Part shown: one piece after another, positions 1 to 12,700 of the stretch
Layout: every line of letters starts with the position of its first letter
Position numbering within the stretch: position 1 is the stretch's first letter
Source: Dendrobium chrysotoxum
Lineage: Eukaryota > Streptophyta > Magnoliopsida > Asparagales > Orchidaceae
Assembly: GCA_019925795.1 (NCBI GenBank)
Contig: CM034313.1
Span: forward strand, 1,334,501 to 1,398,500
DNA length: 64,000 bases
Reading direction: 5' to 3'
The notes under the pieces: generated by a model
The model's input: only the letters and a program-made list of their open reading frames with translations
What the model was told of the DNA's origin: nothing
Database searches by the model: none
Translations under genes and position numbers: made by a program

Positions 1-975
1 TTTGAAATGTTAGATGATGTTGTGGAGGAAGTAGGACATGCATTAGTTGTTCAAGTTGTTACTGATAATACAAGTGCATACAAAGCTGTATGGAGATTGT
101 TAATGGAGAAGAGGAAGCACATTTATTGGATTCCATATGTTGCGCACTGTATTGATTTAATGTTTGAGAGGTTGGGACAGTTGCCTCAGCATAAATCAGC
201 CCTATTGAAGGCTAAAATTGTTGGTAAGTTTATTTACAATCACTCTTGGATACTCAGTTTAATGAGAAAATTTATTGAAAAATAAATTATTCGACTTGCT
301 ATCACTAGATTTGCAATTGCATGTTTAACATTACAAAGATTTAAGGAGTTAAGGGTGCTGATGTTTTTTAAGTTGAAGCTGAAGGAGAAGCTCATGTCAA
401 TGAGGACAATGAACAATCATTGTAGATATTGAAAGGTCTACTGAATTGGGGTCATCTTCTACTTCCTAAGTATATAAAAGAAAGAAACAAAGTGGGATTG
501 AGGCTTCAAAAAAATTCAAAGATAATATTAAATATAATGAATTATTTTTTATCTTTTTAATTTATTGTTTCATTTTAGAGTGCAACTAATTAAATGTTAA
601 ATGATATAGGGGATAAAGAAAAAATATTATAGATGAAGTAGATTTTGAAGATGACTTTGACATAAATTATGAGGATTTTTTTGAAAACAGTCAAAGTGAT
701 TATGAGATTGCCTTCGGATTTGATTCTAAGGGAGTGTTTAAGTTTTACGTGAGTATTTATTTTGAATATTGTGTTCCAGTAATATTTATCTTCAAGCAAA
801 TCATTATGTTCATAATTTCTTAATATTATGTCATTTTTTTGAATTATTTATATTTTCTTAAGTACTTTATTTTTTTTTCATTTTGAGGCTTATGCCTCGA
901 TCGGCCTTGAGGCTTAACGCCTCAACTCTCTTAGACAAAACAACTCAATTCCTGATTTCGCCTTTTAAAAAATTG
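1..975 (+). mobile_element. hAT transposon remnant (DUF659-type transposase, 3' end)
   Basis: The reading frame at 7-285 encodes a peptide with VVQVVTDN, LLMEKR and AAHCIDLM-like (VAHCIDLM) motifs, the signature of the DUF659 region of plant hAT transposases. It begins before the window. A stop at 283-285 and later frame breaks end the ORF; weak continuation can be followed to about 520, and an acidic stretch at about 630-700 may be the tail. The C-terminal hAT dimerisation domain is not recognisable, so it is inactive. Palindromic GAGGCTTATGCCTC and GAGGCTTAACGCCTC motifs at 886-921, followed by a TTTTAAAAAATTG end at 963-975, resemble the end of the non-autonomous hAT at 34474-35458, so I place the 3' terminus near 975. 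Confidence 0.72.
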
Positions 976-1379
976 ATACTGGCAATAGTCTTATTTTTGT
1001 GAATGTACTAAATATATTGAAGCAAAATTTCGTTTCATATGAGATGCTTTCCTTTCCAAGAAAATTGTTTTTCCACATATTTCTAGTTCAGAATAAGTAT
1101 TATATATCTTTTATTCTTTATTAAAGCTTTAGGTCACTTTTGTTATTTTTCATTTGTGTAACAAATTGGAGCTAATAAAATATACTTGCTCGAGCTTGAG
1201 GAGTGTTGGCTTTGTTGGTATATTAAGTAGGCTTCCTATTTTTGGAGGTGATCACATTTGGGAGATCTTTTTTTTTTCCATCATTGTGATTGGATGTATT
1301 ATTTTCTTTAACTTGTTTCCTTATTTTATCTTCATGTATGCCTACATATTCAATTTTTACATTAAAATCTGATGCGGAC

Positions 1380-1860
1380 ATCCGATTTTGAAGATTATCA
1401 AAGGAGGAGACGACGATCGACGCCCGAGATCATTCCACCTTATCTTAATTTGTTATTTGTAATTTTTATTTTTATTATGAATTTTTCCATTTTTTACCCT
1501 TAAGGGAGTTGTCTTATGTAAGCCCAAGGGGCAATATTGTCTTTTGTTTTGTTTCTTTTATCTTTAGGCCTATATATAGAGGCCATTGTTCTTGTATGAG
1601 GTAATGATGGATTTTTAATAAAAAAAGAAACTTTGGAGCCTTTGTCTTGATCTCTGTGTGAGTTCTGGAGAGAAGAAGTCCTATGGGAGGACAACCTTGT
1701 TTCCACCAGTCGCAAGATGGGTCCGGGCTCGTGGATTGAAGTCCCTCGGGGAGGGCAACGTAGTACCCACCAGCCGCAGGAAGAGTCCGGGCTCGTGGTT
1801 TGTATCGATTTTATTTTATTTTTGTTTCGTTGTGTTTGTTTTTCCTTCTTTTCCTAAGCA
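1380..1860 (+). repeat. Probable solo LTR or LTR fragment
   Basis: The stretch starts TGATGCGGACATCC and has an LTR-like layout: a TATA-like CTATATATAGAG at about 1569, then an AATAAA-like A-rich signal at 1616-1627, then a GC-richer R/U5-like part. Two imperfect copies of a roughly 35-bp segment ending in TCCGGGCTCGTGG occur at about 1699-1733 and 1767-1799. No primer-binding site, polypurine tract or coding domain is adjacent, so a solo LTR is the simplest reading. The right boundary is a guess. Confidence 0.4.
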
Positions 1861-2685
1861 CCACCTTCTTCAATTCCTCCACCGTCGGCTAACCCCGCCT
1901 CCTCCCCATCCAGCCCCGAACCGCCGGACAATTTCCCTCCACTTCCACAAAACCGGCCTCCTCTTCTTCTTCCCACCCACGACATTAGCTCCACCTCCAG
2001 CCTCCCCGCCAACCTCCCTAACCGCCGGCCTTACCAAACCGCCGGCCACCTTCTTTCCCCTTGGCTCCATAAATCTCCCTTTACATTCAAAACCCTTTCC
2101 TATTTTAGCCCTTCTAATTTAGTAACAAATTTAAATTTAAAATTCAAATTAATTTGAATTTGAATTTGTTTCCTAAATTAGGATTCTTATTTTAGGAAAG
2201 TATTTGAATTAGGTCCAATTAAATATTTAATTGGATGTGATTTAAACATTTCTCCCTAATTTAAGGTTCCCATCAAAGCCCTTTTAAATTCTCTTTCCAT
2301 AACCTCTCCTCCCTCTCTTAATGGCCGGCCCCTCCCCTTTCCATTTTCCCTCCCTAATTAATTTCCCTCTATATTAATTATCTCCTCCCTAATTAATGGC
2401 TCTAATTAAAGAGATAATTAATCCATCTCTTCCCTCCCTTCCCTTCTAATTTGAATTTCAAATTCAAATTCCTTAATTATAGGAAATCCGAATTTTGAAT
2501 TTCAGATTTTAATTTTTTTTACCCCCCCCTTCTCTTCGTTCTACATCAAAATCACTTTTCTCTCAACAAGGTCAATGTTAAACATGCTTATCTACTTCGA
2601 GTTGTTGCTCTAATAAAATTCTTATAAGAATGCTCTCTGTTTAGCTGGTTGATTTTCACAGTATTCTATTATAATTTACAAGAAA
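1861..2685. other. Non-coding, pyrimidine-rich then AT-rich stretch
   Basis: A C/T-rich segment (about 1861-2110) is followed by AATTTGAATTT- and TAATTAA-rich low-complexity sequence to about 2530. A proline-rich reading frame crosses the first part but has no recognisable domain and looks compositional. Because the first visible NUP107 exon is internal, this DNA probably lies in a NUP107 intron. No exon was recognised here or in 2928-3727. Confidence 0.5.
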
Positions 2686-2692
2686 GTTGTAT

Positions 2693-2920
2693 ACAACAAC
2701 AACAACAACATCAAGCCTTTATCCCACTACGTGGGATCGGCTACATGAATCCTTTTTCTCCATTGTGTCCTGTTAAAAGTCAAATTCTCGTTTAAATCTA
2801 ATAAAGAAAGATCATTTCTAATATTTTCTAACCAAGTCTTTTTAGGCCTACCTCTACCTTTCTTAACATAAGTCAAATCTAAGACCTCTACTTTCCTAAC
2901 CGGGTCATCGGGAGGCCGCC
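2693..2920 (-). mobile_element. RTE-clade LINE 3' end, 5'-truncated copy 1
   Basis: On the - strand this encodes the last residues of an RTE-type LINE polyprotein (KKGRGRPKKTWLENI and QWRKRIHVADPT), a stop, and a GTT/TTG trinucleotide tail, the usual 3' end of RTE elements. It is 228 bp and cut off 5' of the RRPPDDPVRK motif. The 7-bp direct repeat GTTGTAT at 2686-2692 and 2921-2927 fits a target-site duplication. Closely related copies lie at 5225-5655 and 44954-45391. Confidence 0.8.
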
Positions 2921-3727
2921 GTTGTATGATGTACGAATAATACAAACTGCAACACATGGTCTTTGACATGAGTTTGAGATATATTCATGCCTGGTGTATA
3001 CCATGAGACTTACCCAATAAAAGTTTATTGATATGTTGACATACACGGAATATGTTTTCCTTGTCTGTTTATCTTGCTTTGCCTAATTAATTCTTTATAA
3101 CTAGTCTATTTAAGCCTGTATGTGATCTCTCTATTTAATGGTTGATCAGGTTTCCTGACAGCTTTTCTTGTCACCCAAGTGGTAGATGTCATTTCTTATT
3201 CAATTCCTGCTACGGCTGCAGATGCCTAATACGCACCTTAACATATAGCTAATTTCTGCAATATGGATTGCAACACAATACCTAATATCCCTTAATCTTA
3301 AGAAGTATGTGAGCATAATCATGGTTTTGTAGCTGTTGAAACTTTTTGCAGCATTTTCTATGCGAACACCAATTGCTATGGTCCTCATCACCTCATAATT
3401 TACATGTTTATCCATGAATTCAACAGCATCTGTGCCTACTCATATTGAGATTGTTCTCATAAATGCCTATAAAGAACTTGCAGTTAATTGATTTTCCATG
3501 GTTTAATTAAGCTGTATGTTGTGATATTTATATTATCACCTTAAGTAATTGTTGCTGTTGATGTTTCCGCTCTTAATGGTGGTGTATCACCTTGTGATTT
3601 TATTTCTCCATCAGTTGAAGTGTTCTTTTGATGCATTTTTAAAAGAATGCTGTGGCGTAGATTACATGAATTGTTCTAATTATTTTAATTTCTAACCTAG
3701 TCTGTCGTTGTGATTTTTATTGTGAAG

Positions 3728-6700
3728 AAAATAGCCGAGCAAGATGGTGGGAAATATGAGATGGCTGTGTATGCTGCTCAGTGTAGTAACTTGAAGCGGA
3801 TGCTCTCTATCTGTGAAGATTGGGAGGTAGATTTTTACTCCCTTATGCACAATGATGTTTCTAGCCGGAACAGCTTTGTTTTTTTTCTATCTTTTGCTTA
3901 TTTACAGTAATACAAAACGTGTTTCTCTTATTTATAGCAGCTTATGTTTTACAAAAATAATGTCATTACTCCAACGACACTTTTCCTTAAAATGCTCAAA
4001 ATGCAAATCATATTTGACAGTCAGCTTGCTGGGCAATGGCAAAGTCTTGGCTTGATGTTCAGGTTGATTTGCACCTAACTAGCTTTCAGCGTGGTAGAGA
4101 TGCAGAAAAGCCCTATGGAGATGATACAGTTGGGATTTCATCCCGTGGACCTTCAGCTGGTCCAGAAACTTGGCCAGATCATGTTGTTGATCAACAGCCA
4201 CGGGACTTTCCTAGTCTACTTCAGAAGCTTCATTCAGGGTATGGAATACTGCACTTCTTTTGCCTTAAATTGTGTTCATCTTACATCTGATGTGATACTG
4301 CCTTCTATTTGGTCTAGTGAGATTGTACATGAAGCTGTGTCAAGAGCATGCAAAGAACAACATCGGCAAATTGAGGTAAGAATTACTGCTGTCGTTAAGG
4401 AAAGGAAATAAAAAATTTATCAAGTACTGCTGTCATTTCCTGATCAAGGATTCTTTGATGTTCATGTGAAGAACTATTTATGCTGTCGTTCACTTTTTGT
4501 TCGGCATAGACTGGTTTGGAATGATTTAATCTAAAAAGGACGTGCCCAGAGCATGAGGTTTCCTGCCAATGCTGGATCTTGCGTGAGGTTGATGTACCTA
4601 GACTTAAGCCATGTTGTAGAGAGACTATTTTTGCAATTAAAATAAATGAAGGCAATTTAATCATTGCTCCAGTCTCACACTCTTTTGTTTTATATATCGG
4701 TTTAATAGCAATTGGATAAAATTGGAAAACTTAACCCACAACTATCTCAGCCTTTTCTATGTATATACTGGACCAGAGAAAGTTTCAACTAAATGTGACT
4801 TCCTAAAGCACATTGATAGACGGTTGCTGCAACTTGCAGTTTTGTTGACTGTTTTGGTGACAATTGTCATTATCTTCTTTCACATACCCACCGAGTAAGG
4901 TGCTGTGCCTTGTTGATACAGCTGTTAATGGTCACTTTCCTCGGGTGCCTCTATCCTTTGCTTTTACCTCCAATTTGGCACTGATACTGTGATTTGTCTT
5001 GCTATTGTTGCTTTTTATTTTGCAGCTGTTGCAATTAGTGCCTGCAATTAATCAGTAGAAGTGAACATGTTTGAATTTATTAATTTACCTATTTATGTTT
5101 GGTACATGCCATGGCTTCCGCAGTACTTCAAGGCATCTCTGTTGAGGATGAATGATTTCTATTTTATCTCTGCTGAATTATTTTTGGTTGAGTGGCGTCA
5201 TATAATTTATGCACTTGATTGGCTTTATGGTGCCGAATGTTGGCCATTAAAAGAGAAGCATAATTCTAAGTTAAGTGTTGCAGAGATGAGGATGCTCAGG
5301 TGGATGAGTGGCTTTACCCTTAGAGATAGGATACGAAATGAGCATATTCGTGAAAAGGTTGGAGTAGCTCCAGTGGAAGATAAGATTAGAGAGAGTCGCC
5401 TTAGATGGTTTGGTCACGTAAAACGGCGGCCTCCCGATGACCCGGTTAGGAAAGTAGAGGTCTTAGATTTGACTTATGTTAAGAAAGGTAGAGGTAGACC
5501 TAAAAAGACTTGGTTAGAAAATATTAGAAATGATCTTTCTTTATTAGATTTAAACGAGAATTTGACTTTTAACAGGACACAATGGAGAAAAAGGATTCAT
5601 GTAGCCGACCCCACGTAGTGGGATAAAGGCTTGATGTTGTTGTTGTTGTTGTTGTATTGGCTACCAAAGTTTGTTACTACAAAATCGATCCTTTCACTTG
5701 CAACTGAAACTTGCTAATCTGTATCTGGAAATTTTTTTTTGTTGTATCATAAAATCAAATGTTTATTTTTTCTAAATTGGAGTGTAAGCCTAACTTATGC
5801 AATCTGAGTATTTTTTTTTTCTACATTCCCTTTTTCAAGCTAACACTAGACTATGGGCAGATGAATCTAATGCTTTGTGATATTCCGTATCTCCTGGACC
5901 TTATATGGTTATGGATATCACCATCCGAGGATGAACAAAATGGCTTACGGTATCACCTAAAACCCGAAAAACAATGTTGCTAGGACCTCTGTTATGGCGT
6001 TTATGTCTAATTACATGTCTATTTTATAGCCCACATGGTGATCCTCAAATGATACGATTTGGAGCCCATTTGTCTCTACTTCTTAGATATCTTCTTGATG
6101 ATGAAATGAAGGATGCCTTCAAGGAGAAACTTATGACAGTTGGGGATAACATTCTTCAAATGTGAGCTTCCCTACACTTCTCCCTCCCTTGCAACCCCTT
6201 AAATTTGGTATTCTAAAATGTTTCCATTTTGGATAATTTGTTAGTTTAACATTTCATCATTTGGATTGATATACTACTTTATACTTTAGTGACTTGTGTC
6301 CTCTGTCTATATTTCGCTGTTGAATTTAATCCATATTTCTTTATATCTTGTTATTATTCACTTGGAAAGCATATATCTCCTTTTAAAAAATTGAATAATT
6401 CATAGGTGTTTTCTGAGGAATGGAGTGCAACAAAAGAGATGTTATAATTAGGGTTTTCACTAAGATGATATTTGCATTTTATTTTGTGCCATGAAAAAGT
6501 GAAGCTGTTAAGGTTATTATACATATCTATAGTTTATAGTTTCATACCTGTTGTTACTCATACAGTTGACATTATTGATCTCATATATCAATTATTTATT
6601 TCTTTTGTAAGTATAACAGGCCACTTTCATTTCCTTTTTCTGAAGGAGCAATTCGTTTTTTTATTTCTTTTTATGTTTTTTGTGAAGTCTAATAGGTTAA

Positions 6701-9700
6701 CAAAGAAGCTAAGCACTACCCCCTAAATCCTGATGCTCAAATTTGATCAATTAATGCAAATATTTAGGTATTTATGAAATTGTCGATTGAACTAACCATT
6801 TTTTGAAAATTTTGTATGCTTGATTGTAATTTTGTATTCGTTGTTTATAAAGTTCAAATTGGTAATTTTCTAACCCCAGAGTGTTGTCGTGGTAAACCAA
6901 ACTTAGTATATTAATGAAAGTAGTAAATTAAATTAAAATAATGGTGTCTGAATTCTAGACACACAAATGTTACCTATTGTGTGTAATATTGTAGAAAATA
7001 GACTTAGTTTGTTAGAAGGAAGCGGAAATATTCTTGCAACTTTACTAAGACCATGTTGCTCATGTGTGTAGGAAATGCTTTTCTTGTATAGAACTTTTAA
7101 ATTAGCTTCCTTGAATGAAAGTTCCTAATTCGATTTGTTTTATGATTTTTTCATGAAGTTTCATTCGGAGAGGTGTGTTTAAGTTCTCTGGAATTTTGTC
7201 TTTACAGTTCTCCTGTAGTTAAGGAAGGTTTACCAATCTTTTTCTTTTTCGTGATTGAGCCAGCAGCTGACGTTTTGCATTTTATTTTGTCATTATTTGA
7301 ATAGGTTAAGCATAAAATATTTTCTAGTGTTTTGTGATCAGATATTGTTCTTTGAGTAGTATCAGATGTTTTCCTGATTATTATCACTCGTCTTATTTAG
7401 GTATGCTATGTTCTTATTTTCTGAGCATCATGAAGAGCTGGTTGGAGTATATGCCTCTCAAATTACTCGTCATTATTGCATCGATCTGTTTGTTGAAATG
7501 ATGGAGTTAAGGTTGAATAGCAGGTATTAAGGAGTTGCTGTTGCTGAATTTCTGCTTGAACCTTATATGTTACCCAACATTATTTTGGTCTTAACTTGCA
7601 ACTTTTTTTGTTTTGTTTCTTGACAACTGCTACTTGTTTTGAGAAACTTCTAATACTTTTATCTGCATTCCAAATGAAAAGCATACACATAAAACATAAA
7701 CTTTTTCGTTCTGCAATCGAGTATTTGCCTTTTTCTATGGAAGACCAATCCAAGGCAAGTTTCGAAGACATTATTGAAAGGTATGTTAATTGCATTTGTT
7801 CTGCAAGAAGTGTAAATTTGTATATTCTTTTTTGTACCAAAGTCAGCAAAGTTCAAATTTTTTGCAGGGTTCTTTCAAGATCTCGAGAAATGAAAGCTAG
7901 TAAAAATGTTGAAAAACCTTCGGATGTTGTTGAACAGCACCGATTGCAATCTTTGCAGAAGGCTATGGCAATTCAATGGCTTTGTTTCACTCCTCCTACT
8001 ACCGTTAGTGATTTTGAGACTATCAGCGCAAAACTTCTCATTAGAGCATTGATACATAGGTAACTAGCATTCGTATAAAGTTTTTCCGATGTCATCATAT
8101 TCATGATTACTGTAAATATTGTTAGAAGGCAAAAACATTCGTGCCTGGTTCCTCCATTTCAATATTTAAATCGTATTTTAAGGTTCACCATAAACTAATC
8201 TTTCATTTTTTTCTGCTCTAGTAACATCCTCTTCAGAGAATTTGCCTTAATTTCTCTGTGGAGGATTCCTAAAATGCCAATAGGAGCGCACATGTTACTA
8301 AGTTTCCTTGCTGAGCCTTTGAAGCAACCTAAGGAAGCACTTCTATCCTTTGATGATTATAATGTTTTGGAGAATCTCCATGAATTTGAAGACTGGGTAT
8401 GCACTGCTATATGTTTTCTTATTTTTTTAATAAACTTTAGATTGGAATTAATTTTAAATTGCAGTAGGCTTTCTGACAACTTTTTTTTTTTGGAGCAGAG
8501 GCAGTATTACTCATGTGATGCAACTTATCGAAGTTGGCTTAAACTTGAGTGGGAAAATTCAGCCGTTCCTCCTGCAGATCTCTCTTCAGAAGAAAAGGAG
8601 AGGGCCATTGTTGCTGCTCGTGAAACATTAAATTCTTCACTGTCGTTGCTTCTTAGTATGTGCATCTAATTCATTGACATCTGATAGCACTACTTTGTTC
8701 ATAGTAGTCTTATTTTTTAATTATTAATCTTGATGGTTGCTGCTTCATCATTACCTTGTCCCAGAATTTTGATCATGGTTGCTAATAACATTTTTCTTGT
8801 CATGATCATCAACGAAAAGCCTAAAATATTTTTGGCTTACTGAATGTTTGAATACTCATTCTTGTTTCTTATGAATTAAATACAATGTAATATTTTACAT
8901 GCAACGTATTAATTATAACCAAAATTTTAAACTCTTACAATGTAAAGCCCTCACATCCCCTTGTCATCATAGCCATCAACATATTAAATTTTAATGAAAG
9001 CACAACTCAACCAAATCAAACAGCCTAATTGATTAATAAGGAAAGACTAGAAACAAGACTTCATTTGATCACACTAGGTCTTCTTGCCATCCACATTAGA
9101 AGAATCGTCGGGCTGTCAATTGCCACACTTGGAGTTGTCCTCCAAATATCAAGTTTTTACTTGACTTTTGAAGCAATCTCGGTTAGTTGAGTTGATTGCT
9201 CTTGATAAGCCACAAAACCTATAAATGCTCTGCTATTCCAAAAGCAGAAGAGAAAAATGAGAGGAATCAGGTCTTTTTTTGATTAATTTTGAATATGTGT
9301 GAGACAAATTTAAGGAAGGAAGCCCAAGACAGATGATTATAAGAGTGACAATTGTCGATCACTATCATCTCACAATCAAAACTATCCTCTTTCCTCTACA
9401 TTGGATGTAGGCCATAAGGCTGAACTACTTATAGCATGGGGTTTTGTTTGAAATTGTTTTTCTTTTTCTTTTTGTCCTTTTCTATCGTCTCCCTTCCCAG
9501 GGGCAACATTATTTCCTTTTTCAAGATGGAAACTGACTCGATAGCTCGAACGTCCGCATTCTTTTTACCGCCCATTTTGGACTAAATTCAATTTGAATTT
9601 ATTGTTGATTTATTGGGGCCATTAGATCATTCACATCTTTGGTGCTCTCATTGAGAAATTGGGTTCATCCAAAAATTGAAGGGGGACATTATATCTCCTT

Positions 9701-12700
9701 TTGCAGACCAGCTCCCGCTGCCATTTTTCCCCCACAGCTAGGGGAGACTCATGCCACCATTCGCTATTCTTAGATTTTTCTTGAAGATTGATCTTTCCCC
9801 CTTGGGATTATGCCTGGTAGCTCCACATTTTGGAATTGACCTCTCAATTATTTCAGATAAAATATCTTCCCTCACACTGCCTCTAGTTCCACTTGTGGCT
9901 ACTATGTCTAAAGCCTCCCTTTCAATTATCTCGTTGCTCACTACTTTGATCAACCTTACAACACAACCAACTGTTGTTTTGTTTATGAGGGCAACTTGAC
10001 AAATTATGGTTTCTACCCCTTCACTGTAATACTAGCTCATCCAATTAGTCCTATGTCTCATTGTTTAAATATTCCTTTGCTGAGAAGGCACCCACCACCA
10101 TGGAAAAGGTATTAGAATGACCATTGGAGTTCATTAATGGTGATGACATAATGGCATAAACTTCTAATAATGAAGGCCTAGCAAATAGGAGGCATGACTC
10201 ACAGTAGTTTGCTCTATCAATTCTTGAGGATTGATTCCACTAAAGAACAACATTATATCAGCTACAGTCAGGGTGCGCATCATAAAAATATCCACAATGA
10301 TTAAACCATCATCGACACAAGCACCAACAAAATAACCACCTGTAGCCAAAAATATGACAATTAGAAGCCGCTAACCTGAAGCCACGATTGATGCCTTATT
10401 CTACTACATTGGGTTAAGTTCCCTATGCTTGATTGCTTCGTGTTGATGTGTGGAGATTTGATTATCTCCCATTGGCTAGTGCTATCTCAACACCATGCTA
10501 GAAGCCCATTATGACAAAAAGTCGAGGTGCAAGGGCTGGTCTAGGATACCTTGTCGATAGGAGAGGTTTGAGGTCCTGTTTGATCCCAACAATGATAATG
10601 GGTGGACATTCCACTTGAACTCCGCATTTGATGCTAATTATCTTATTCAACTTATTAAATTTTTTTATGGCTAATCTAGATATTTTCTCATGAAGCCATT
10701 TGAGATTTAAGGCATTGACCTTGATGTTACTTGCCACCGATTCCATGTTTAGTTAGACTACAAGCCTACCTGACAGAAAAATAAAAATCACTCAAGTGAA
10801 ATCTTTGCAGTTATCTGAGAAGAAGTCAACAAGGCATTTAATGCATGGTTTATTCAAGAGGCCAAATACCAAAGTGCGTATTAGAAGGAAAATTATTCAT
10901 GTCGGTAGTACTTTTAGGATCTTTTGAGCATCACACCGTGTTGGACTCTGTGATCAACATACCTCAGCATTTTAGATGCATTCTCTGGCTATCAAATAAA
11001 GGTATACTTAGTTGATAAGGAGACATTGTTTTATTATCGATGAAGGGACATTCTGCCATATGATAATTCTATTTGGGCCAAATAATGCAAGCATCACTAA
11101 TTTGGGATTAATGGACATCTTTTGGTACCAAAAGAGAAAAAATATTGAGGTATATCTGTCAAAATCAGGAATTTGAGAAGAAAAAGCTGTGTTTTTTTTA
11201 CATAATTTCTTCTCTATTTATAGATCTATACAAGATATTTTAATCAAGAAACAAATATTTACAGATTCATGCATAATAGACCTAATATACTCATTCCTAA
11301 ATCGGCTACTTCACTATGGAAAGAAATCAACGTAACTCTGGTGTGATTCTTGCGGGCTTCCCACGGATCGTGCTTTGTGGCCATCTGATCTCCTTCAAGA
11401 GGGAACAGCTGGGATTTAACACTCCTCCTCAAGCTGGGAAGTATGGATCTATCATTCCCAGCTTGGCTATCATTTTGAGAAAGGTAGAGTTATCTAACCC
11501 TTTGGTAAGGATATCTGTAAGTTGATCTTTTGATGACACATGGTTGATACATACAAGATCACTGTCTATCTTTTCTTTTATAAATGTCTTTCAACTTCTA
11601 TGTGTTTGGTCCTGTCATGTTGGACTGGATTTTGAGCTATGTTGATTGCTGATTTGTTGTCACAATGCAACTTTATGGGTTCGTCCCACTTAATCCTTAG
11701 ATCTTCTAGAATCATCTTGATCCCTCATATATTCCTAAGGCCATAGCCCTATATTCTACTTCTGCACTCAATCTTGCCACCACATTCTGTTTGTTGCTTC
11801 TCCATGTAACTAGGTTTTCTCCAACGAATGTGCAGTGCTCAGAAGTAGATCTTATGTCTACTGGTGATCCGGCATAGTCAGCATCAGTGTATGCTTCTAA
11901 GATTATTCTGTGGTCTCTTCTAAAGAGAATTCTTTTTCCTATGTTACCCTTAAGGTAGTGCAGTATTATGTCCACTATTTGCATATGAGTCTATTTTGGA
12001 TTTTGCATAAACTGACTGATCATATTTACAACAAATGTTAATCTAGTCTCGTATGGGAGAGGTAGATCAATTTTTCCACAAGTCTCTGGCAATTCTCTTT
12101 ATCTACATCTAGATCTTTTTTTGCTTCTCCCAATTTGAGATTCGGTTCTACTGGCGTTGGTGCTGGCTTACATGCCAGTTTTTCTATTTCCTTCAGAAGA
12201 TCTTTAATGTACTTTTGTTGTGAGATGAAGATTCCTTTGCTAGAATGAGCTACTTCAATTCCAAGAAAGTATTTTTGCCTACCAAGTTCTTTGATATCAA
12301 ATTCCTTGATAAGATTTTTCATAAGACTTTCTTTCTCCTTTTCATCCACATAGACTAATAGTATTGTGGCTTCTCCTGAGTCTGTGTGTTTAAATAAGAG
12401 TGTATGGTCCCCTTGACTCTGTTGATACCCATTAAGAAGCATGAATTTTGAGAATCTTCCAAACCAAGCTCTAGGTGATTGTTTTAGCCCATATATGGCT
12501 TTTCTTAACCTGCATACTTTGTCATCTCCTGATTTTTCCTTAAATCCTAGTGGTATCTCCATAAATATCTCTTACTCCAAGTCCCCATGTAGGAATGCAT
12601 TCTCTACATCTAGTTGTTCCAGGTGCTAGTTGTACTTAACTGCTAGTGAAAGTAGGATCCTGACAGTGTTCATCTTGGCTACAGGTGCAAAGGTTTCCTG

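Noticed and set aside
1658..2122. 154-codon proline-rich open frame
   Set aside because: It runs from LTR-like sequence into a C/T-rich tract, has no domain, and its composition follows the base bias. The overlapping reverse frame is equally open.
3200..3415. 71-codon - strand frame before the first NUP107 exon
   Set aside because: No recognisable domain, AT-rich intronic context, and no relation to the missing NUP107 N-terminal exons.
9738..9999. Open frames on both strands after the old gypsy 5' LTR
   Set aside because: Opposite frames cover the same bases and neither shows Gag or protease motifs.
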